Part shown: piece after piece, positions 1-11,084 of the stretch | Layout of the letters: the number at the start of each line of letters is the position of its first letter | How positions within the stretch are numbered: position 1 is the first letter of the stretch | From: Arthrobacter oryzae | GTDB lineage: Bacteria > Actinomycetota > Actinomycetes > Actinomycetales > Micrococcaceae | Direction of reading: 5' to 3' | Assembly: GCF_003634095.1 (NCBI RefSeq) | Contig: NZ_RBIR01000004.1 | Span: 62,001 to 126,000 of the forward strand | DNA length: 64,000 nucleotides | Notes under the pieces: generated by a model | Database searches by the model: none | What the model was told of the DNA's origin: nothing | What the model saw: the letters and a program-made list of their open reading frames with translations, nothing else | Made by a program: the position numbers and the translations under genes

Positions 1-179
1 GGGGTCGTCGCCTCCACCCGCATGAAGAAGGTGCCCGTGCCCTGGCTGCCGTACTGCTGGGAGTCCGTAATATTGCAGCCCGCCACGAGCAGGGCGCCGG
101 CGACGGCGTGCACGATGCCGGGCCGGTCGGGACAGGACAGGGTCAGGATGTAAGAAGCAGTCAGGTTCGCGTCATTCAC
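1..179 (-). CDS. purU: Formyltetrahydrofolate deformylase (partial, N-terminus)
   Basis: Only the first 59 codons are present; the gene runs off the left edge. PurU hydrolyses 10-formyl-tetrahydrofolate to tetrahydrofolate and formate. Read from GTG at 179 the protein opens VNDANLTASYILTLSCPDRP, followed by GIVHAVAGALL and NITDSQQYGSQ. This is the N-terminal ACT regulatory domain typical of PurU. The nearest ATG (minus strand, 175) is out of frame and meets a stop quickly, so the GTG is the start. It is divergent from glyA-folD, which also handle one-carbon units on folate. Another ACT-domain enzyme cannot be excluded because the catalytic domain is missing, but the neighbours favour PurU. 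Confidence 0.8.
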   Translation of the reverse strand, partial: MNDANLTASYILTLSCPDRPGIVHAVAGALLVAGCNITDSQQYGSQGTGTFFMRVEATT

Positions 180-504
180 GATGAACAGCCTACCTGCGCT
201 TCAACGGCGGTTTTGAAAGCGTTTTGGTAGTGTTAACCCGTCGCAACTGGCGTTGGATGGCTAACCATCAGGGAGCGGCACTCACGAAGACCACGGATCG
301 TACGCCTGGGCCGAGGGTCATGTCTTACCGGTTGGCAGCACCGCCGCTGCCACGCCGTCGTCGGCGCCCGTCCAGGGCGCCAGCCGCCGCTGTCGCGGCC
401 CGCTGTCAGTTCTGCTGGCAAGAGGCCCGTAATCAAGGGGCGATGCGACGGGCCAGCCGGTAGCCTGACCAATAGCCGTACCCGTTGCCTAACAGGAGTT
501 CCTC
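180..504. other. Divergent intergenic region purU/glyA
   Basis: 325 bases with no supported gene. It must hold the two divergent promoters. A TAGCCT box at 461-466, with a clear AGGAG at 494-498 before glyA, is a possible -10 for glyA. I looked for a glycine riboswitch, which would be logical for these genes, and saw no tandem aptamer pattern. Confidence 0.4.
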
Positions 505-1803
505 GTGACTACTACTACCGCCACCTCAGCCGCCGTGAGCAACCAGCCGCTGGCCGAACTCGACCCGGAAATCGCCGCCGTACTGGCCCAGGAGCTCGGC
601 CGCCAGCGCGGCACCCTGGAAATGATCGCCTCCGAAAACTTCGCCCCGCGCGCCGTGATGGAAGCCCAAGGTTCCGTCCTGACCAACAAGTACGCCGAGG
701 GCTACCCCGGACGCCGCTACTACGGCGGGTGTGAGTACGTCGACGTCGCGGAACAGCTCGCGATCGACCGCGTCAAGGAACTCTTCGGGGCCGAATACGC
801 CAACGTGCAGCCGCACTCCGGCGCGCAGGCCAACGCCGCCGCGCTCGCCGCCATGATCACCCCCGGTGACAAGATCCTGGGCCTGTCCCTGGCCCACGGC
901 GGACACCTCACCCACGGCATGAAGCTGAACTTCTCCGGCAAGCTCTACAACGTGGCTGCCTACCAGGTGGAGCAGGACGACTTCCGGATCGACATGGACA
1001 AGCTGCGCGAGCAAGCCATCGCCGAAAAGCCCCAGGTGATCATCGCCGGCTGGTCCGCCTACCCGCGGCACCTCGACTTCGCGGCGTTCCGCTCAATCGC
1101 CGACGAGGTCGGCGCCCTGCTCTGGACCGACATGGCGCACTTCGCCGGCCTTGTCGCCGCGGGTCTGCACCCGAGCCCGGTCCCGTACTCCGACGTCGTC
1201 ACCTCCACCGTGCACAAGACGCTCTCCGGCCCGCGTTCCGGGGTGATCCTGGCCAAGCAGGAATGGGCCAAGAAGCTCAACTCGGCCGTGTTCCCGGGCC
1301 AGCAGGGCGGCCCGCTCATGCACGTGATCGCCGCGAAGGCTGTGGCCTTCAAGATCGCCGGGACCGAGGAATTCAAGGAACGCCAGGAACGCGTGCTTGA
1401 GGGCGCCAAGATCATCGCCGAACGCCTCGGCCAGGCCGACGTCGCCGACGCCGGCGTCTCCGTCCTGACCGGCGGCACCGACGTGCACCTGGTCCTGGTG
1501 GACCTGCGCAACTCCCAGCTGGACGGCCAGCAGGCCGAGGACCTCCTGCACTCCGTAGGCATCACCGTCAACCGCAATGCCGTACCGTTCGATCCCCGCC
1601 CGCCGATGGTCACCTCCGGCCTGCGCATCGGCACACCGGCCCTGGCCACCCGCGGGTTCGGCGCCGAGGAATTCACCGAGGTTGCGGACATCATCGCCAC
1701 GGCGCTGAAGTCCGGCGCTGCCACGGATATCGAAGCTCTGCAGGCCCGCGTGGACAAGCTCGCCGCCGACTTCCCGCTGTACCCGCAGCACGAGCAGTGG
1801 TAG
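505..1803 (+). CDS. glyA: Serine hydroxymethyltransferase
   Basis: PLP enzyme that interconverts serine and glycine while moving a one-carbon unit to tetrahydrofolate; cytoplasmic. At 432 aa it is full length for the family. Visible marks are the N-terminal [15 protein letters not shown] region, the [11 protein letters not shown] substrate loop and [13 protein letters not shown], in which Lys238 is the Schiff-base lysine. Start is GTG at 505, with AGGAG six bases upstream. folD begins 3 nt after the stop, so the two are an operon that makes and oxidises methylene-THF. Very secure call. Confidence 0.97.
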   Translation: MTTTTATSAAVSNQPLAELDPEIAAVLAQELGRQRGTLEMIASENFAPRAVMEAQGSVLTNKYAEGYPGRRYYGGCEYVDVAEQLAIDRVKELFGAEYANVQPHSGAQANAAALAAMITPGDKILGLSLAHGGHLTHGMKLNFSGKLYNVAAYQVEQDDFRIDMDKLREQAIAEKPQVIIAGWSAYPRHLDFAAFRSIADEVGALLWTDMAHFAGLVAAGLHPSPVPYSDVVTSTVHKTLSGPRSGVILAKQEWAKKLNSAVFPGQQGGPLMHVIAAKAVAFKIAGTEEFKERQERVLEGAKIIAERLGQADVADAGVSVLTGGTDVHLVLVDLRNSQLDGQQAEDLLHSVGITVNRNAVPFDPRPPMVTSGLRIGTPALATRGFGAEEFTEVADIIATALKSGAATDIEALQARVDKLAADFPLYPQHEQW

Positions 1804-1806
1804 TCC

Positions 1807-2730
1807 ATGACTTCTGCTAACACTGCAAAAACAGCGCAGATCCTTGATGGCAAGGCTACCGCCGCTGCCATCAAGGCCGAGCTGAAGGAACGCGTGGCCG
1901 CACTCAAGGCCAACGGCGTCATCCCCGGACTGGGCACCATCCTGGTCGGCTCCGATCCCGGCAGCACCTGGTATGTCGGCGGCAAGCACAAGGACTGCGC
2001 CGAGGTGGGAATCACCTCCATCCGCCGCGACCTGCCGGAAGAGACCACGCAGGAAGAACTGCTGGCCGTGGTCCGGGAACTCAACGAGAACCCGGAGTGC
2101 ACGGGCTACATCGTGCAGCTGCCGCTGCCCAAGCACATCGACCAGGACGTCATCCTGGAGGCCATGGATCCCGAGAAGGACGCCGACGGCCTGCACCCGA
2201 TGAACCTGGGCCGGCTCGTGGCCAACGTCAGCGGGCCCATGAAGTCCCCGCTGCCCTGCACGCCCAAGGGCTGCGTGGAGCTCCTGACCCGGCACGGTAT
2301 CAGCCTGAAGGGCAAGCGCGTCCTGGTGGTGGGCCGCGGCGTCACCATCGGCCGGCCGGTGGGGCTCCTGCTGACCCGCAAGGACGTCAACGCCACGGTC
2401 ATCCTGGCCCACACCGGAACGGTAGACCTGCCGGCGGAGCTCCGGCAGGCCGACGTCGTGATCGCCGCCGCCGGCCAGCCGCACATGATCAAGGCCGGGA
2501 ACCTCAAGCCCGGCGCGATCGTGCTCGACGTCGGCGTCAGCCGGGTGGACGATGGTAACGGCAAGGCCGTGGTCACGGGAGACGTTGACCCAGCCGCGGC
2601 CGACGTCGCGTCCTGGATCTCGCCGAACCCCGGGGGAGTGGGCCCGATGACCCGCGCCATGCTCCTCGCCAACGTGGTGGAAACCGCGGAACGCCACTTG
2701 GCCGCGGCAAGCCCCGCCGGACTCGCCTGA
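1807..2730 (+). CDS. folD: Bifunctional methylene-THF dehydrogenase / methenyl-THF cyclohydrolase
   Basis: Oxidises 5,10-methylene-THF with NADP and hydrolyses the product to 10-formyl-THF, the step after GlyA and the source of the PurU substrate. At 307 aa it is slightly longer than the usual ~285. It shows the family motifs [18 protein letters not shown], the QLPLPKHID catalytic stretch, [13 protein letters not shown] for NADP, and the C-terminal [10 protein letters not shown]. Its ATG is 3 nt after the glyA stop, indicating co-translation. A strong hairpin follows directly. Confidence 0.97.
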   Translation: MTSANTAKTAQILDGKATAAAIKAELKERVAALKANGVIPGLGTILVGSDPGSTWYVGGKHKDCAEVGITSIRRDLPEETTQEELLAVVRELNENPECTGYIVQLPLPKHIDQDVILEAMDPEKDADGLHPMNLGRLVANVSGPMKSPLPCTPKGCVELLTRHGISLKGKRVLVVGRGVTIGRPVGLLLTRKDVNATVILAHTGTVDLPAELRQADVVIAAAGQPHMIKAGNLKPGAIVLDVGVSRVDDGNGKAVVTGDVDPAAADVASWISPNPGGVGPMTRAMLLANVVETAERHLAAASPAGLA

Positions 2731-2736
2731 GGCTCT

Positions 2737-2781
2737 CCCGCGGTGGTTGCGCCTAGCCCCGGCCGGCGCAACCACCGCGGG
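2737..2781 (+). terminator. Hairpin terminator after folD
   Basis: Perfect 16-bp inverted repeat (2737-2752 and 2766-2781) around a 13-nt loop, just downstream of the folD stop. There is no U tract, as is common in high-GC Gram-positives. It ends the glyA-folD operon. Confidence 0.85.
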
Positions 2782-2872
2782 AATCGGCGTCCCTCCCGGC
2801 CGGCGGGCATAACGAAACGAATACGTCAGGAGTTTTTACGAAAAGACTCTTTCATAGTTTGTGGGGATCCAC

Positions 2873-2878
2873 TACCGT
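2873..2878 (+). promoter_or_regulatory. -10 box, probable leaderless promoter of ABC exporter
   Basis: TACCGT lies 7 nt before the GTG at 2886. This spacing would place the transcript start at or next to the start codon. No good -35 is visible. Confidence 0.5.
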
Positions 2879-2885
2879 AGTGCGG

Positions 2886-3863
2886 GTGTCCGAACTTGCC
2901 TCGAAAGAATCACGCGTAAACCGCCCCTCCGACGACGCTCCGCAGTACGTCATCACCGCCGAGAACCTCACCAAACGCTACGGCGACGTCACCGCCGTCG
3001 ACGGCATTTCCTTCCGTGTGCCCGCCGGCGAAGCCTTCGGCCTGCTCGGCCCCAACGGCGCCGGCAAGTCCACCACCATGAAGATGATCGGCGGAGTCTC
3101 GCAGCGCACGTCCGGCAGCCTGAGCATCATGGGCCTGGACCCCGAACAGCACGGGCCGGAAGTCCGCGCCCACCTGGGCGTGGTGCCGCAGCAGGACAAC
3201 CTGGACGAGGAACTGAAAGTCCGGGACAACCTGCTGGTCTACGGCCGCTACTTCGGCCTGCCCATGAGCTACCTCAAACCCAAAGCCGACGAGCTGTTGG
3301 AATTCGCCCAGCTCACGGACAAGGCCAGGTCCAAGGTGGACGCCCTCTCCGGCGGCATGAAGCGGCGCCTGACGATCGCCCGCTCCCTCATCAACGAGCC
3401 CCGGATCCTGCTGCTGGACGAGCCCACCACGGGACTTGACCCGCAGGCCCGGCACATCCTCTGGGACCGGCTGTTCCGGCTCAAGGAACAGGGCGTCACC
3501 CTGATCCTCACCACCCACTACATGGACGAAGCCGAGCAGCTCTGCGACCGCCTAATCGTGGTGGACAAGGGCAAGATCATGGCCGAGGGGTCCCCGGCCA
3601 GCCTGATTCGCGACTACTCCACCCGGGAGGTCCTCGAACTGCGCTTCGGTTCGGAGCGCAATGCGAGCGTCGGTGCGGAACTCGAAGGCATCGGCGAACG
3701 CCTGGAGACCCTGCCGGACCGCGTGCTCATCTACGCGCACGACGGCGAGGCAGCCCTGGAACAGGTCACCGCCCGTGGCCTGCGGCCGGTCACGTCGCTG
3801 GTCCGCCGCTCGTCGCTGGAGGATGTCTTCCTGCGCCTGACCGGAAGGAGCCTCGTTGACTAG
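2886..3863 (+). CDS. ABC-2 type exporter ATP-binding protein
   Basis: ATPase subunit of a drug/lipid-type exporter of the NodI/DrrA family. The single nucleotide-binding domain shows Walker A GPNGAGKST near residue 55, signature LSGGMKRRLTIARSLI, Walker B ILLLDEPTTGLDP and the H-loop TTHYMDEAEQLCD. A C-terminal tail of about 100 aa is typical of DrrA-like ATPases. Start is uncertain: GTG 2886 is preferred because a -10 box sits 7 nt upstream; GTG 2880 and TTG 2859 are in-frame alternatives. It overlaps the next gene by 8 nt and forms an operon with two permeases. The substrate cannot be read from the sequence. Confidence 0.9.
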   Translation: MSELASKESRVNRPSDDAPQYVITAENLTKRYGDVTAVDGISFRVPAGEAFGLLGPNGAGKSTTMKMIGGVSQRTSGSLSIMGLDPEQHGPEVRAHLGVVPQQDNLDEELKVRDNLLVYGRYFGLPMSYLKPKADELLEFAQLTDKARSKVDALSGGMKRRLTIARSLINEPRILLLDEPTTGLDPQARHILWDRLFRLKEQGVTLILTTHYMDEAEQLCDRLIVVDKGKIMAEGSPASLIRDYSTREVLELRFGSERNASVGAELEGIGERLETLPDRVLIYAHDGEAALEQVTARGLRPVTSLVRRSSLEDVFLRLTGRSLVD

Positions 3864-4713
3864 GGCAACGACGACGACGGTGACGGCGCCGGTCCTGCGG
3901 GCGCACTCGCCGGAAGTCTCGGCTGCCCGCGCCCGCCGCTGGGGCGCCTTCTACTACGCCGAACAGGTCCTGCGCGTCATGAAGGGCTACGGCTGGACCA
4001 TCGTCATGTACGGCGTGGGACAGCCGGTGGCCTACCTGTTCGCGATGGGCGTCGGTTTGGCCACCCTGGTTCAGGCCAACGGCGCCGGCGCCTTCGGCGG
4101 GGTTAGCTACCTGACCTTCATCGCGCCCGCCCTGCTGATCTCCTCGGCCGTCATGACGGCCGCCAACGAGTTCACGTTCCCTGTGCTGGACGGCTTCAAA
4201 TGGCGGCGCGTCTACTACGGTCCGCACGCCTCCCCGCTGACCCCGGAACAGATCGCCGGCGGCCACATCATCGCCGTGACCCTGCGCTTCCTGCTGCAGT
4301 CCGCCATCTACTTCGGCGTCGTCGCGCTGTTCGGGGCCGCACCCGGCGCCTGGGGCTGGGTATCGATCTTCATCGCCACCCTCGCCGGGCTGTCCTTCGG
4401 CCTGCCGCTGATGGCCTACGCCGCCACCATCAAGGAGGACCGCGGCCAGTTCGCCATGGTCATGCGGTTCATCGTCATGCCGCTGTTCCTGTTCTCCGGC
4501 ACGTTCTTCCCGCTGGACACGCTGCCGCTTGGGGTCCGGTGGATCGGCTGGATCTCCCCGATCTGGCACGGAACGGAACTTGGCCGCGTGGTCAGCTACG
4601 GGTACGAGGAAGAGCCGTGGCTCACCATCGTGCACGTTCTCTTCCTGCTGGCCTTGGCAGTGGCCGGCTGGGTACTGTCCAAACGCCAGTTCGCCAAAAG
4701 GATGGCCTCATGA
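3856..4713 (+). CDS. ABC-2 type transporter permease (first)
   Basis: Integral membrane subunit, 285 aa, with about six hydrophobic segments and the ABC-2/NodJ-type ending (FRPL-like MPLFLFSGTFFPL, then a helix before the basic C-terminus KRQFAKRMAS). Start is TTG at 3856, with GGAAGGAG ending 5 nt upstream, inside the end of the ATPase gene. The next permease starts within its stop codon. The tight overlaps support a complex of one ATPase and two different permeases. The substrate is unknown. Confidence 0.88.
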   Translation: MTRATTTTVTAPVLRAHSPEVSAARARRWGAFYYAEQVLRVMKGYGWTIVMYGVGQPVAYLFAMGVGLATLVQANGAGAFGGVSYLTFIAPALLISSAVMTAANEFTFPVLDGFKWRRVYYGPHASPLTPEQIAGGHIIAVTLRFLLQSAIYFGVVALFGAAPGAWGWVSIFIATLAGLSFGLPLMAYAATIKEDRGQFAMVMRFIVMPLFLFSGTFFPLDTLPLGVRWIGWISPIWHGTELGRVVSYGYEEEPWLTIVHVLFLLALAVAGWVLSKRQFAKRMAS

Positions 4714-5558
4714 GCGTACTCACCGGAAATCTCAGCCCCGGTGACCACAGCGTCACCGAAGCCGCACGCAACCGGCGCTTCGGGCCCATCTACTCCCGCA
4801 ACGTCCGCGCCGTCGTCGCCCGGGGACTCATGGCCACCAAGAGCAGCAACTGGATGGTCATGGTCTCCGGATTCTTCGAACCCGTGCTGTACCTGATCTC
4901 CATGGGCGTGGGCCTGGGCGCAATCGTCGGTTCCGTCCAGGGGCCGGGCGGGCAGGAGATCAGCTACGCCGCCTACATCGCGCCGGCATTGCTGGCCGTG
5001 TCCGCCATGAACGGCGCCGTCTATGACTCCACCTGGAATGTCTTCTTCAAGATGAACTTCGCCAAGCTCTACCAGGGCATGCTGTACACCTCGCTGGGGC
5101 CGATGGACGTCGCCATGGGCGAAATCTTCCTGGCCCTGCTGCGCGGGGCCATGTACGCCACCGGCTTCACGGCCGTCATGGGCGTGATGGGCCTCATCAC
5201 CACACCCTGGGCCATCCTGATGATCCCGGCAGCGGTGCTCATCGCTTTCGGCTTCGCGAGCTTCGGCATGGGGATCACGAGCTTCATGAAGACGTTCCAG
5301 CAAATGGACTGGATCAACTTCGTGATGCTGCCGATGTTCCTCTTCAGCGCAACGTTCTACCCGCTCAGCGTCTACCCGCAGCCCATCCAGTGGTTCATCC
5401 AGGCCATGCCGCTGTGGCACGGCGTGGAGCTGCTGCGCCAGATCAGCGTGGGCGTGTTCACCCCGGCCACCGCCGTGCACGTCGGCTACTACCTGGTCAT
5501 GATTGCCCTCGGCGTCCTGCTCACCACCGGCCGCCTGCGCCGGCTCTTCCTCAAATAG
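4710..5558 (+). CDS. ABC-2 type transporter permease (second)
   Basis: Second membrane subunit, 282 aa, starting at an ATGA overlap with the first permease. The two share the same plan: an N-terminal cytoplasmic arm, a first helix near GFFEPVLYLISMGVGLG, and the MLPMFLFSATFYPL segment matching the first permease's MPLFLFSGTFFPL. They look like ancient paralogues that form a heterodimer. The ORF stays open well upstream in this frame, but the upstream part lies inside the first permease gene and is not real. Confidence 0.88.
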   Translation: MSVLTGNLSPGDHSVTEAARNRRFGPIYSRNVRAVVARGLMATKSSNWMVMVSGFFEPVLYLISMGVGLGAIVGSVQGPGGQEISYAAYIAPALLAVSAMNGAVYDSTWNVFFKMNFAKLYQGMLYTSLGPMDVAMGEIFLALLRGAMYATGFTAVMGVMGLITTPWAILMIPAAVLIAFGFASFGMGITSFMKTFQQMDWINFVMLPMFLFSATFYPLSVYPQPIQWFIQAMPLWHGVELLRQISVGVFTPATAVHVGYYLVMIALGVLLTTGRLRRLFLK

Positions 5559-5581
5559 TCATCCAAGGAAACGGAGATCCC

Positions 5582-5938
5582 ATGATCGGCACCTGGCACG
5601 CACTCGTGATCGACTGCGAGGATCCAGACACCGTGGCCGCCTTCTACCAGCACCTGCTGGGCATGATCCGGGTGCAGGAAGACGAGGACTGGATTTCGAT
5701 CGGCGACGCCGCCGACCGTCCCGCCGTCGCCTTCCAGCGCGTGGACCGGCTGGTGCGGCCGCAGTGGCCGGACGCGGACCATCCTCAGCAGATGCACGTG
5801 GATGTGAAAGTCGGCGACCTCGACGCCGGTGAGGCGGAAGTCCTGAAGCTTGGCGCCGCACGACAGCCCGGAGGCGGAAAATCGTACCGGGTTTTCACGG
5901 ACCCCAGCGGCCACCCGTTCTGCCTGGTCCTGTCCTGA
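5582..5938 (+). CDS. VOC (glyoxalase-fold) family protein
   Basis: 118 aa, a single vicinal-oxygen-chelate domain: it opens MIGTWHALVIDCEDPDTVAA with the FYQHLLG helix and ends with the DPSGHPFCLVL strand common to these proteins. Members bind small molecules or metals (dioxygenases, lyases, antibiotic resistance proteins). The function here is not predictable. ATG at 5582 follows GGAG. It lies 23 nt after the exporter operon and may be co-transcribed with it. Confidence 0.8.
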   Translation: MIGTWHALVIDCEDPDTVAAFYQHLLGMIRVQEDEDWISIGDAADRPAVAFQRVDRLVRPQWPDADHPQQMHVDVKVGDLDAGEAEVLKLGAARQPGGGKSYRVFTDPSGHPFCLVLS

Positions 5939-5980
5939 CGTTCGCCCCGGGTGGAAGCGCCGCGGACAGCCGGCCCCGTT

Positions 5981-5989
5981 TGCGATAAT
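5981..5989 (+). promoter_or_regulatory. Extended -10 promoter, leaderless
   Basis: TGCGATAAT contains an extended -10 (TG-N-GATAAT) ending 6 nt before the ATG at 5996. Transcription would begin close to the start codon. Confidence 0.55.
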
Positions 5990-5995
5990 GGGCTC

Positions 5996-6559
5996 ATGCA
6001 ATCTCTGGGTAGCTCCTCATCCACGTCCACCGCGGCCAAAGGCCGGTTCTCCATGTTCCGCATCAGCGGGCCGGGGATGCTGATCTTCATCTTCGCGTTC
6101 ACCGTCGCCGTGATCTTCGCGGCCAACCAGAACGACGTCGTGGGCTGGATCGTGGCGATCGTCGCCGGCGCCTGGCTGGCACTGGCCGCGTTTGTGGTGT
6201 TCAGCATCCAGCGGGCCGCCAAGAAGGCCGGGGCAAGGCTCGACGAGGCCCAGAACGCCTTCAACGCAGCGACCGGCCGGGCCCCGACGCCCGGCAGCGT
6301 GGACCACGGCGGCACCCGCGTGGTCAGTGAGGGCCGCGGATCCGAGAGCGTTCGCGACATGAAGCTGGACCACTCGTTCAAGATCGTCCAGGTCCAGGTC
6401 CGCGTGGTCGAGGAGGAGCGCGCCAAGGGCGACGCCGCGGACCAGGACACGATCCGCCGGGCGCTGGAAACCATGGAGATCACCGCGACCAACGCGCGCG
6501 ACATGATCAAATCCTCCGGCGGCGGCGACGAACCCGTCAGCGGAACCATCATCGACTAG
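5996..6559 (+). CDS. Small two-helix membrane protein, unknown function
   Basis: 187 aa. After a Ser/Thr-rich start there are two adjacent hydrophobic helices (around MLIFIFAFTVAVIFAA and GWIVAIVAGAWLALAAFVVF), then a charged cytoplasmic tail with KLDHSFKIVQVQVRVVEEE and an acidic end. I do not recognise a named family. ATG 5996 was chosen over the in-frame upstream GTG 5951 because an extended -10 box sits immediately before it. It stands alone between the VOC gene and exonuclease III. Confidence 0.7.
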   Translation: MQSLGSSSSTSTAAKGRFSMFRISGPGMLIFIFAFTVAVIFAANQNDVVGWIVAIVAGAWLALAAFVVFSIQRAAKKAGARLDEAQNAFNAATGRAPTPGSVDHGGTRVVSEGRGSESVRDMKLDHSFKIVQVQVRVVEEERAKGDAADQDTIRRALETMEITATNARDMIKSSGGGDEPVSGTIID

Positions 6560-6562
6560 AGT
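6557..6562 (+). promoter_or_regulatory. -10 box, probable leaderless promoter of exonuclease III gene
   Basis: TAGAGT, 7 nt before GTG 6570. It overlaps the stop codon of the preceding gene (6557-6559), so the repair gene has its own promoter. Confidence 0.5.
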
Positions 6563-6569
6563 GGATCGG

Positions 6570-8527
<1,958 letters not shown>

Positions 8528-8531
8528 GTCA

Positions 8532-9143
8532 ATGTCCGCCGTCAGCAAAGTCACCGCGAAAGCCGCCGCGTCGAACGGGCAGCGCAGCGAAGGCATCAGC
8601 ATCGGTGTGATCCTGAGCTTCCCGGCGGACATCGCTGAGGAGCTCCAGCGCTGGCGTGCGTCGTTCGGAGACCCGATGGCCGCCGTCGTCCCGGCCCACA
8701 TCACCCTGGTTACCACCACCATGACGCAGGACTGGGAAGCGACCTGCCTCCATGTGCGGGACGTGGCACGCCGGCAGGAGCCCTTCACGGTGACCATCGC
8801 CGGGACGGGGTCCTTCCGGCCGGTGTCCCCGGTGGTCTTCCTGAACGTGGAGGACGGCTTCGGGACCTGCGTGAACCTGCACCGCCAACTGCAGTCCGGC
8901 CCGCTGGAACGCGAGCTCCCCTTCGACTACCACCCGCACGTGACAGTTGCCCACGACGTCGCCCCGGAAAGCCTCGACGAGGCCGAAACGGTCCTCAAGG
9001 ATTACAGGGCCACCTTTCCGGTGGCTAGCATGGGACTTTACGAGCACGATGACAATGGCATCTGGCAGCTACGGGAAGAACTTGATTTTGGGACCAAACC
9101 TGACAACGACAGAGGCCAGGACGGCACCGCAGGCGCCCGCTGA
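8532..9143 (+). CDS. 2'-5' RNA ligase / 2H phosphoesterase family protein
   Basis: 203 aa. Two HxT motifs, PAHITLVTT and HPHVTVAHD, mark the 2H phosphoesterase fold, whose members cleave or form 2'-5' or cyclic phosphate bonds in RNA or nucleotides. The first 35 residues are an added basic/Ala-rich arm. It starts 4 nt after trpS, so the two are probably co-transcribed; a tRNA-related role is possible but unproven. The last 95 bases overlap the start of the following gene. Confidence 0.82.
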   Translation: MSAVSKVTAKAAASNGQRSEGISIGVILSFPADIAEELQRWRASFGDPMAAVVPAHITLVTTTMTQDWEATCLHVRDVARRQEPFTVTIAGTGSFRPVSPVVFLNVEDGFGTCVNLHRQLQSGPLERELPFDYHPHVTVAHDVAPESLDEAETVLKDYRATFPVASMGLYEHDDNGIWQLREELDFGTKPDNDRGQDGTAGAR

Positions 9144-10254
9144 GCCGCCGCTTCCCACCGACCTGGCCGGGCTGAAACTGGAAGTCATCCGCAAGAGGGT
9201 CGAGTGGGGCAGGGTGCGGCGCTCCGGCGGCGGGGGACTGGCATCACTGATGGCCATGATGATGTGGCTGCTGGCCCGGGTCAACATGCTGTTACCCGTG
9301 CGTGCCTACGCGCACTATCTCCGCCAGCGCGGTGCGCTGCTCAGCGCCGGCATCGGGTTCAGGATGTTCTTCTCCATCACCGGCCTGTTGGCCACCGGAT
9401 TCGCCATCGCCGGCATCTTCCTGAGCGGAAACCCGGCACTGCTGGATCAGATTATCAAGAGCGTAGCCACCGCCGCGCCGGGCCTCCTGAAGGTCGACGG
9501 CAGCGAGGGGCTCGTTGATCCCTATCAGCTGCTGAACCCGGCCAGCCTAGGCTGGGCCGCCGGGATCGCTGCCGTGGTAACGGTGTTCACGTCCCTGGGC
9601 TGGATCAGCGGCATCCGCGACGGTGTGCGCAGCATGATGCAGCTCGGCCCGCTGCTGATGAACCCTGTCCTGCAGATCCTCAAGGACATTGGCACGCTCC
9701 TCCTGATGGGGGTGGCGCTCGTGGTCAGCTCCGCCGTCTCTCTCGTCTTCGGCACCGCAGCGGGGTGGGTGACACAGCAGCTGCACCTCGATCCGCTGCT
9801 GGCGGGGCCCCTGACCACCTCCATCACGATTGTTGTGCCCCTGCTCCTCGGCTGGGGCACCGCCGTGATCATGTACCGGGTGGCCGCGGGGCTGAAACCG
9901 GCCCGGCGCTCCCTGCTGGAAGGCACAATCCTCGCCGCGGTAGGCACCACCGTGCTGCAGATCTTCAGCACCCAGCTGCTGGCCAGCGCGGGCAAGAACC
10001 CGATTCTGGCACCCTTCGCCATCATCATCGGCCTGCTGATCTGGTTCAACCTGGTCAGCCAGGTCTACGTGGTCTGCGCCGCTTGGGTGGCCATCCGGGA
10101 GGAGGACCTCAAGACCGCGCCCGCCGCCGCGACCATCGGCTGGGGCGCCCGGCGCGTCCAGCCGGGCAAAACGCCGGTCGAGCCCGGACCCCGCCGGCGG
10201 CCGCTGTCCGCCGCGTTCAGGCGTCGAGGTACTGGTCGGCCCACGCCGAAATAA
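9049..10254 (+). CDS. YihY/BrkB-family inner membrane protein
   Basis: 401 aa with six hydrophobic helices after a charged arm, and the family stretch YLRQRGALLSAGIGFRMFFS in the first helix region, then DGVRSMMQL and the C-terminal VSQVYVVCAAWVAIREED. These were once named ribonuclease BN but are membrane proteins of unclear, probably transport, function. Start is uncertain: ATG 9049 or 9055 overlaps the upstream gene by about 95 nt; TTG 9082 with GGGAAG upstream would shorten the overlap. The 3' end overlaps the convergent hydrolase by 38 nt. Confidence 0.82.
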   Translation: MTMASGSYGKNLILGPNLTTTEARTAPQAPAEPPLPTDLAGLKLEVIRKRVEWGRVRRSGGGGLASLMAMMMWLLARVNMLLPVRAYAHYLRQRGALLSAGIGFRMFFSITGLLATGFAIAGIFLSGNPALLDQIIKSVATAAPGLLKVDGSEGLVDPYQLLNPASLGWAAGIAAVVTVFTSLGWISGIRDGVRSMMQLGPLLMNPVLQILKDIGTLLLMGVALVVSSAVSLVFGTAAGWVTQQLHLDPLLAGPLTTSITIVVPLLLGWGTAVIMYRVAAGLKPARRSLLEGTILAAVGTTVLQIFSTQLLASAGKNPILAPFAIIIGLLIWFNLVSQVYVVCAAWVAIREEDLKTAPAAATIGWGARRVQPGKTPVEPGPRRRPLSAAFRRRGTGRPTPK

Positions 10255-10981
10255 TCTTCGCGGCACGCGCCGCCTGGCCCTTGCCCGTCAGGAGGTGGTC
10301 GCTGCCCTCCAGCGAGACGAAGCTGCGCGGGTGGCGTGCCGTCTGGAAGATCGTGCTCGCGTTTTCGATCCCCACCGTGTTGTCGGTGGGGGAGTGCAGC
10401 ACCATGAGCGGCTTGTGCAGCTGCCGGATGCAGTCGGTCAGGTCCGCGTTTTCCAGGTCTTCGACGAAGTGCCGGCGGATCTCCACCCGCTTGCCGCCGA
10501 GGTCCACCTCCGCGCTGCCCTCGTTCAGGATCCGGTCCAGCGCCGCGTCAAAGACATGGGCCACATGCTTGGGCGAAAAGGGGGCACCCACCGTGGCGAC
10601 GGCCTTGAGCTCCGGGATCTGCCGGGCGGCGGACAGGACGGCCGCGCCGCCGAAGGAGTGGCCCACCAGCAAAGACACCCGCCGGTCCGAGTCCCGCATG
10701 AATTCGGCGGCCTTGACGGTGTCGGCCACCTTGTGGCTGAAGGACCCCTCCGACCACATCCCCGCGGACTCGCCGAGCCCCAGGTTGTCGAAGCGGAGCA
10801 TGCCCACCCCGTTGTCTGCCAGGGCCTTGCACATCCGCGACGCCGAGGGACTGTCCTTGCCCAGGGTGAAGCCGTGCGAGAACACGCCCCAGCCCTTCAG
10901 GGGGCCGTCGGGCAGGTCCACAACGCCGGAGAGGAGCTCACCGGTGGATCCCTCGAAGGAGATTTTTTCTGAGCGGGACAC
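10217..10981 (-). CDS. Alpha/beta hydrolase
   Basis: 254 aa serine hydrolase. The nucleophile elbow is GHSFGG; VFSHGFTLGKDSP forms the oxyanion region; the late acid LHSPTDNTVG and final histidine GSDHLL complete a catalytic triad. It resembles the dienelactone-hydrolase/OsmC-associated esterase group. The substrate is unknown. GTG at 10981 was chosen because AAAGGGGA lies just upstream and the protein then starts VSRSEKISFEG; the frame stays open further upstream but that part is antisense to the terminator and sdhB. It is downstream of sdhB on the same strand, beyond a hairpin. Confidence 0.85.
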   Translation of the reverse strand: MSRSEKISFEGSTGELLSGVVDLPDGPLKGWGVFSHGFTLGKDSPSASRMCKALADNGVGMLRFDNLGLGESAGMWSEGSFSHKVADTVKAAEFMRDSDRRVSLLVGHSFGGAAVLSAARQIPELKAVATVGAPFSPKHVAHVFDAALDRILNEGSAEVDLGGKRVEIRRHFVEDLENADLTDCIRQLHKPLMVLHSPTDNTVGIENASTIFQTARHPRSFVSLEGSDHLLTGKGQAARAAKIISAWADQYLDA

Positions 10982-11008
10982 GGTGTCCCCTTTCGTGTGA
11001 GCGGGAAG

Positions 11009-11053
11009 ACGACGACGGCGCCCCCACCCAAAGGTGAGAGGCGCCGTCGTCGT
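11009..11053 (-). terminator. Hairpin terminator after sdhB
   Basis: Perfect 14-bp inverted repeat (11009-11022, 11040-11053) with a 17-nt loop, between the sdhB stop and the hydrolase start. It ends the sdh operon. Confidence 0.85.
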
Positions 11054-11084
11054 GTTTCTTGTGGTGCTTGCGGAGCAGTGGTCG

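Noticed and set aside
180..504. Glycine riboswitch before glyA
   Set aside because: Expected by function, but I could not find the tandem aptamer sequence pattern or a terminator switch.
1093..2775. Long antisense open frame opposite glyA-folD
   Set aside because: It mirrors the GC-rich third positions of two secure genes; its translation is rich in Gly/Asp/His/Arg without any domain. The same holds for long antisense frames opposite eno, sdhA, livJ and others.
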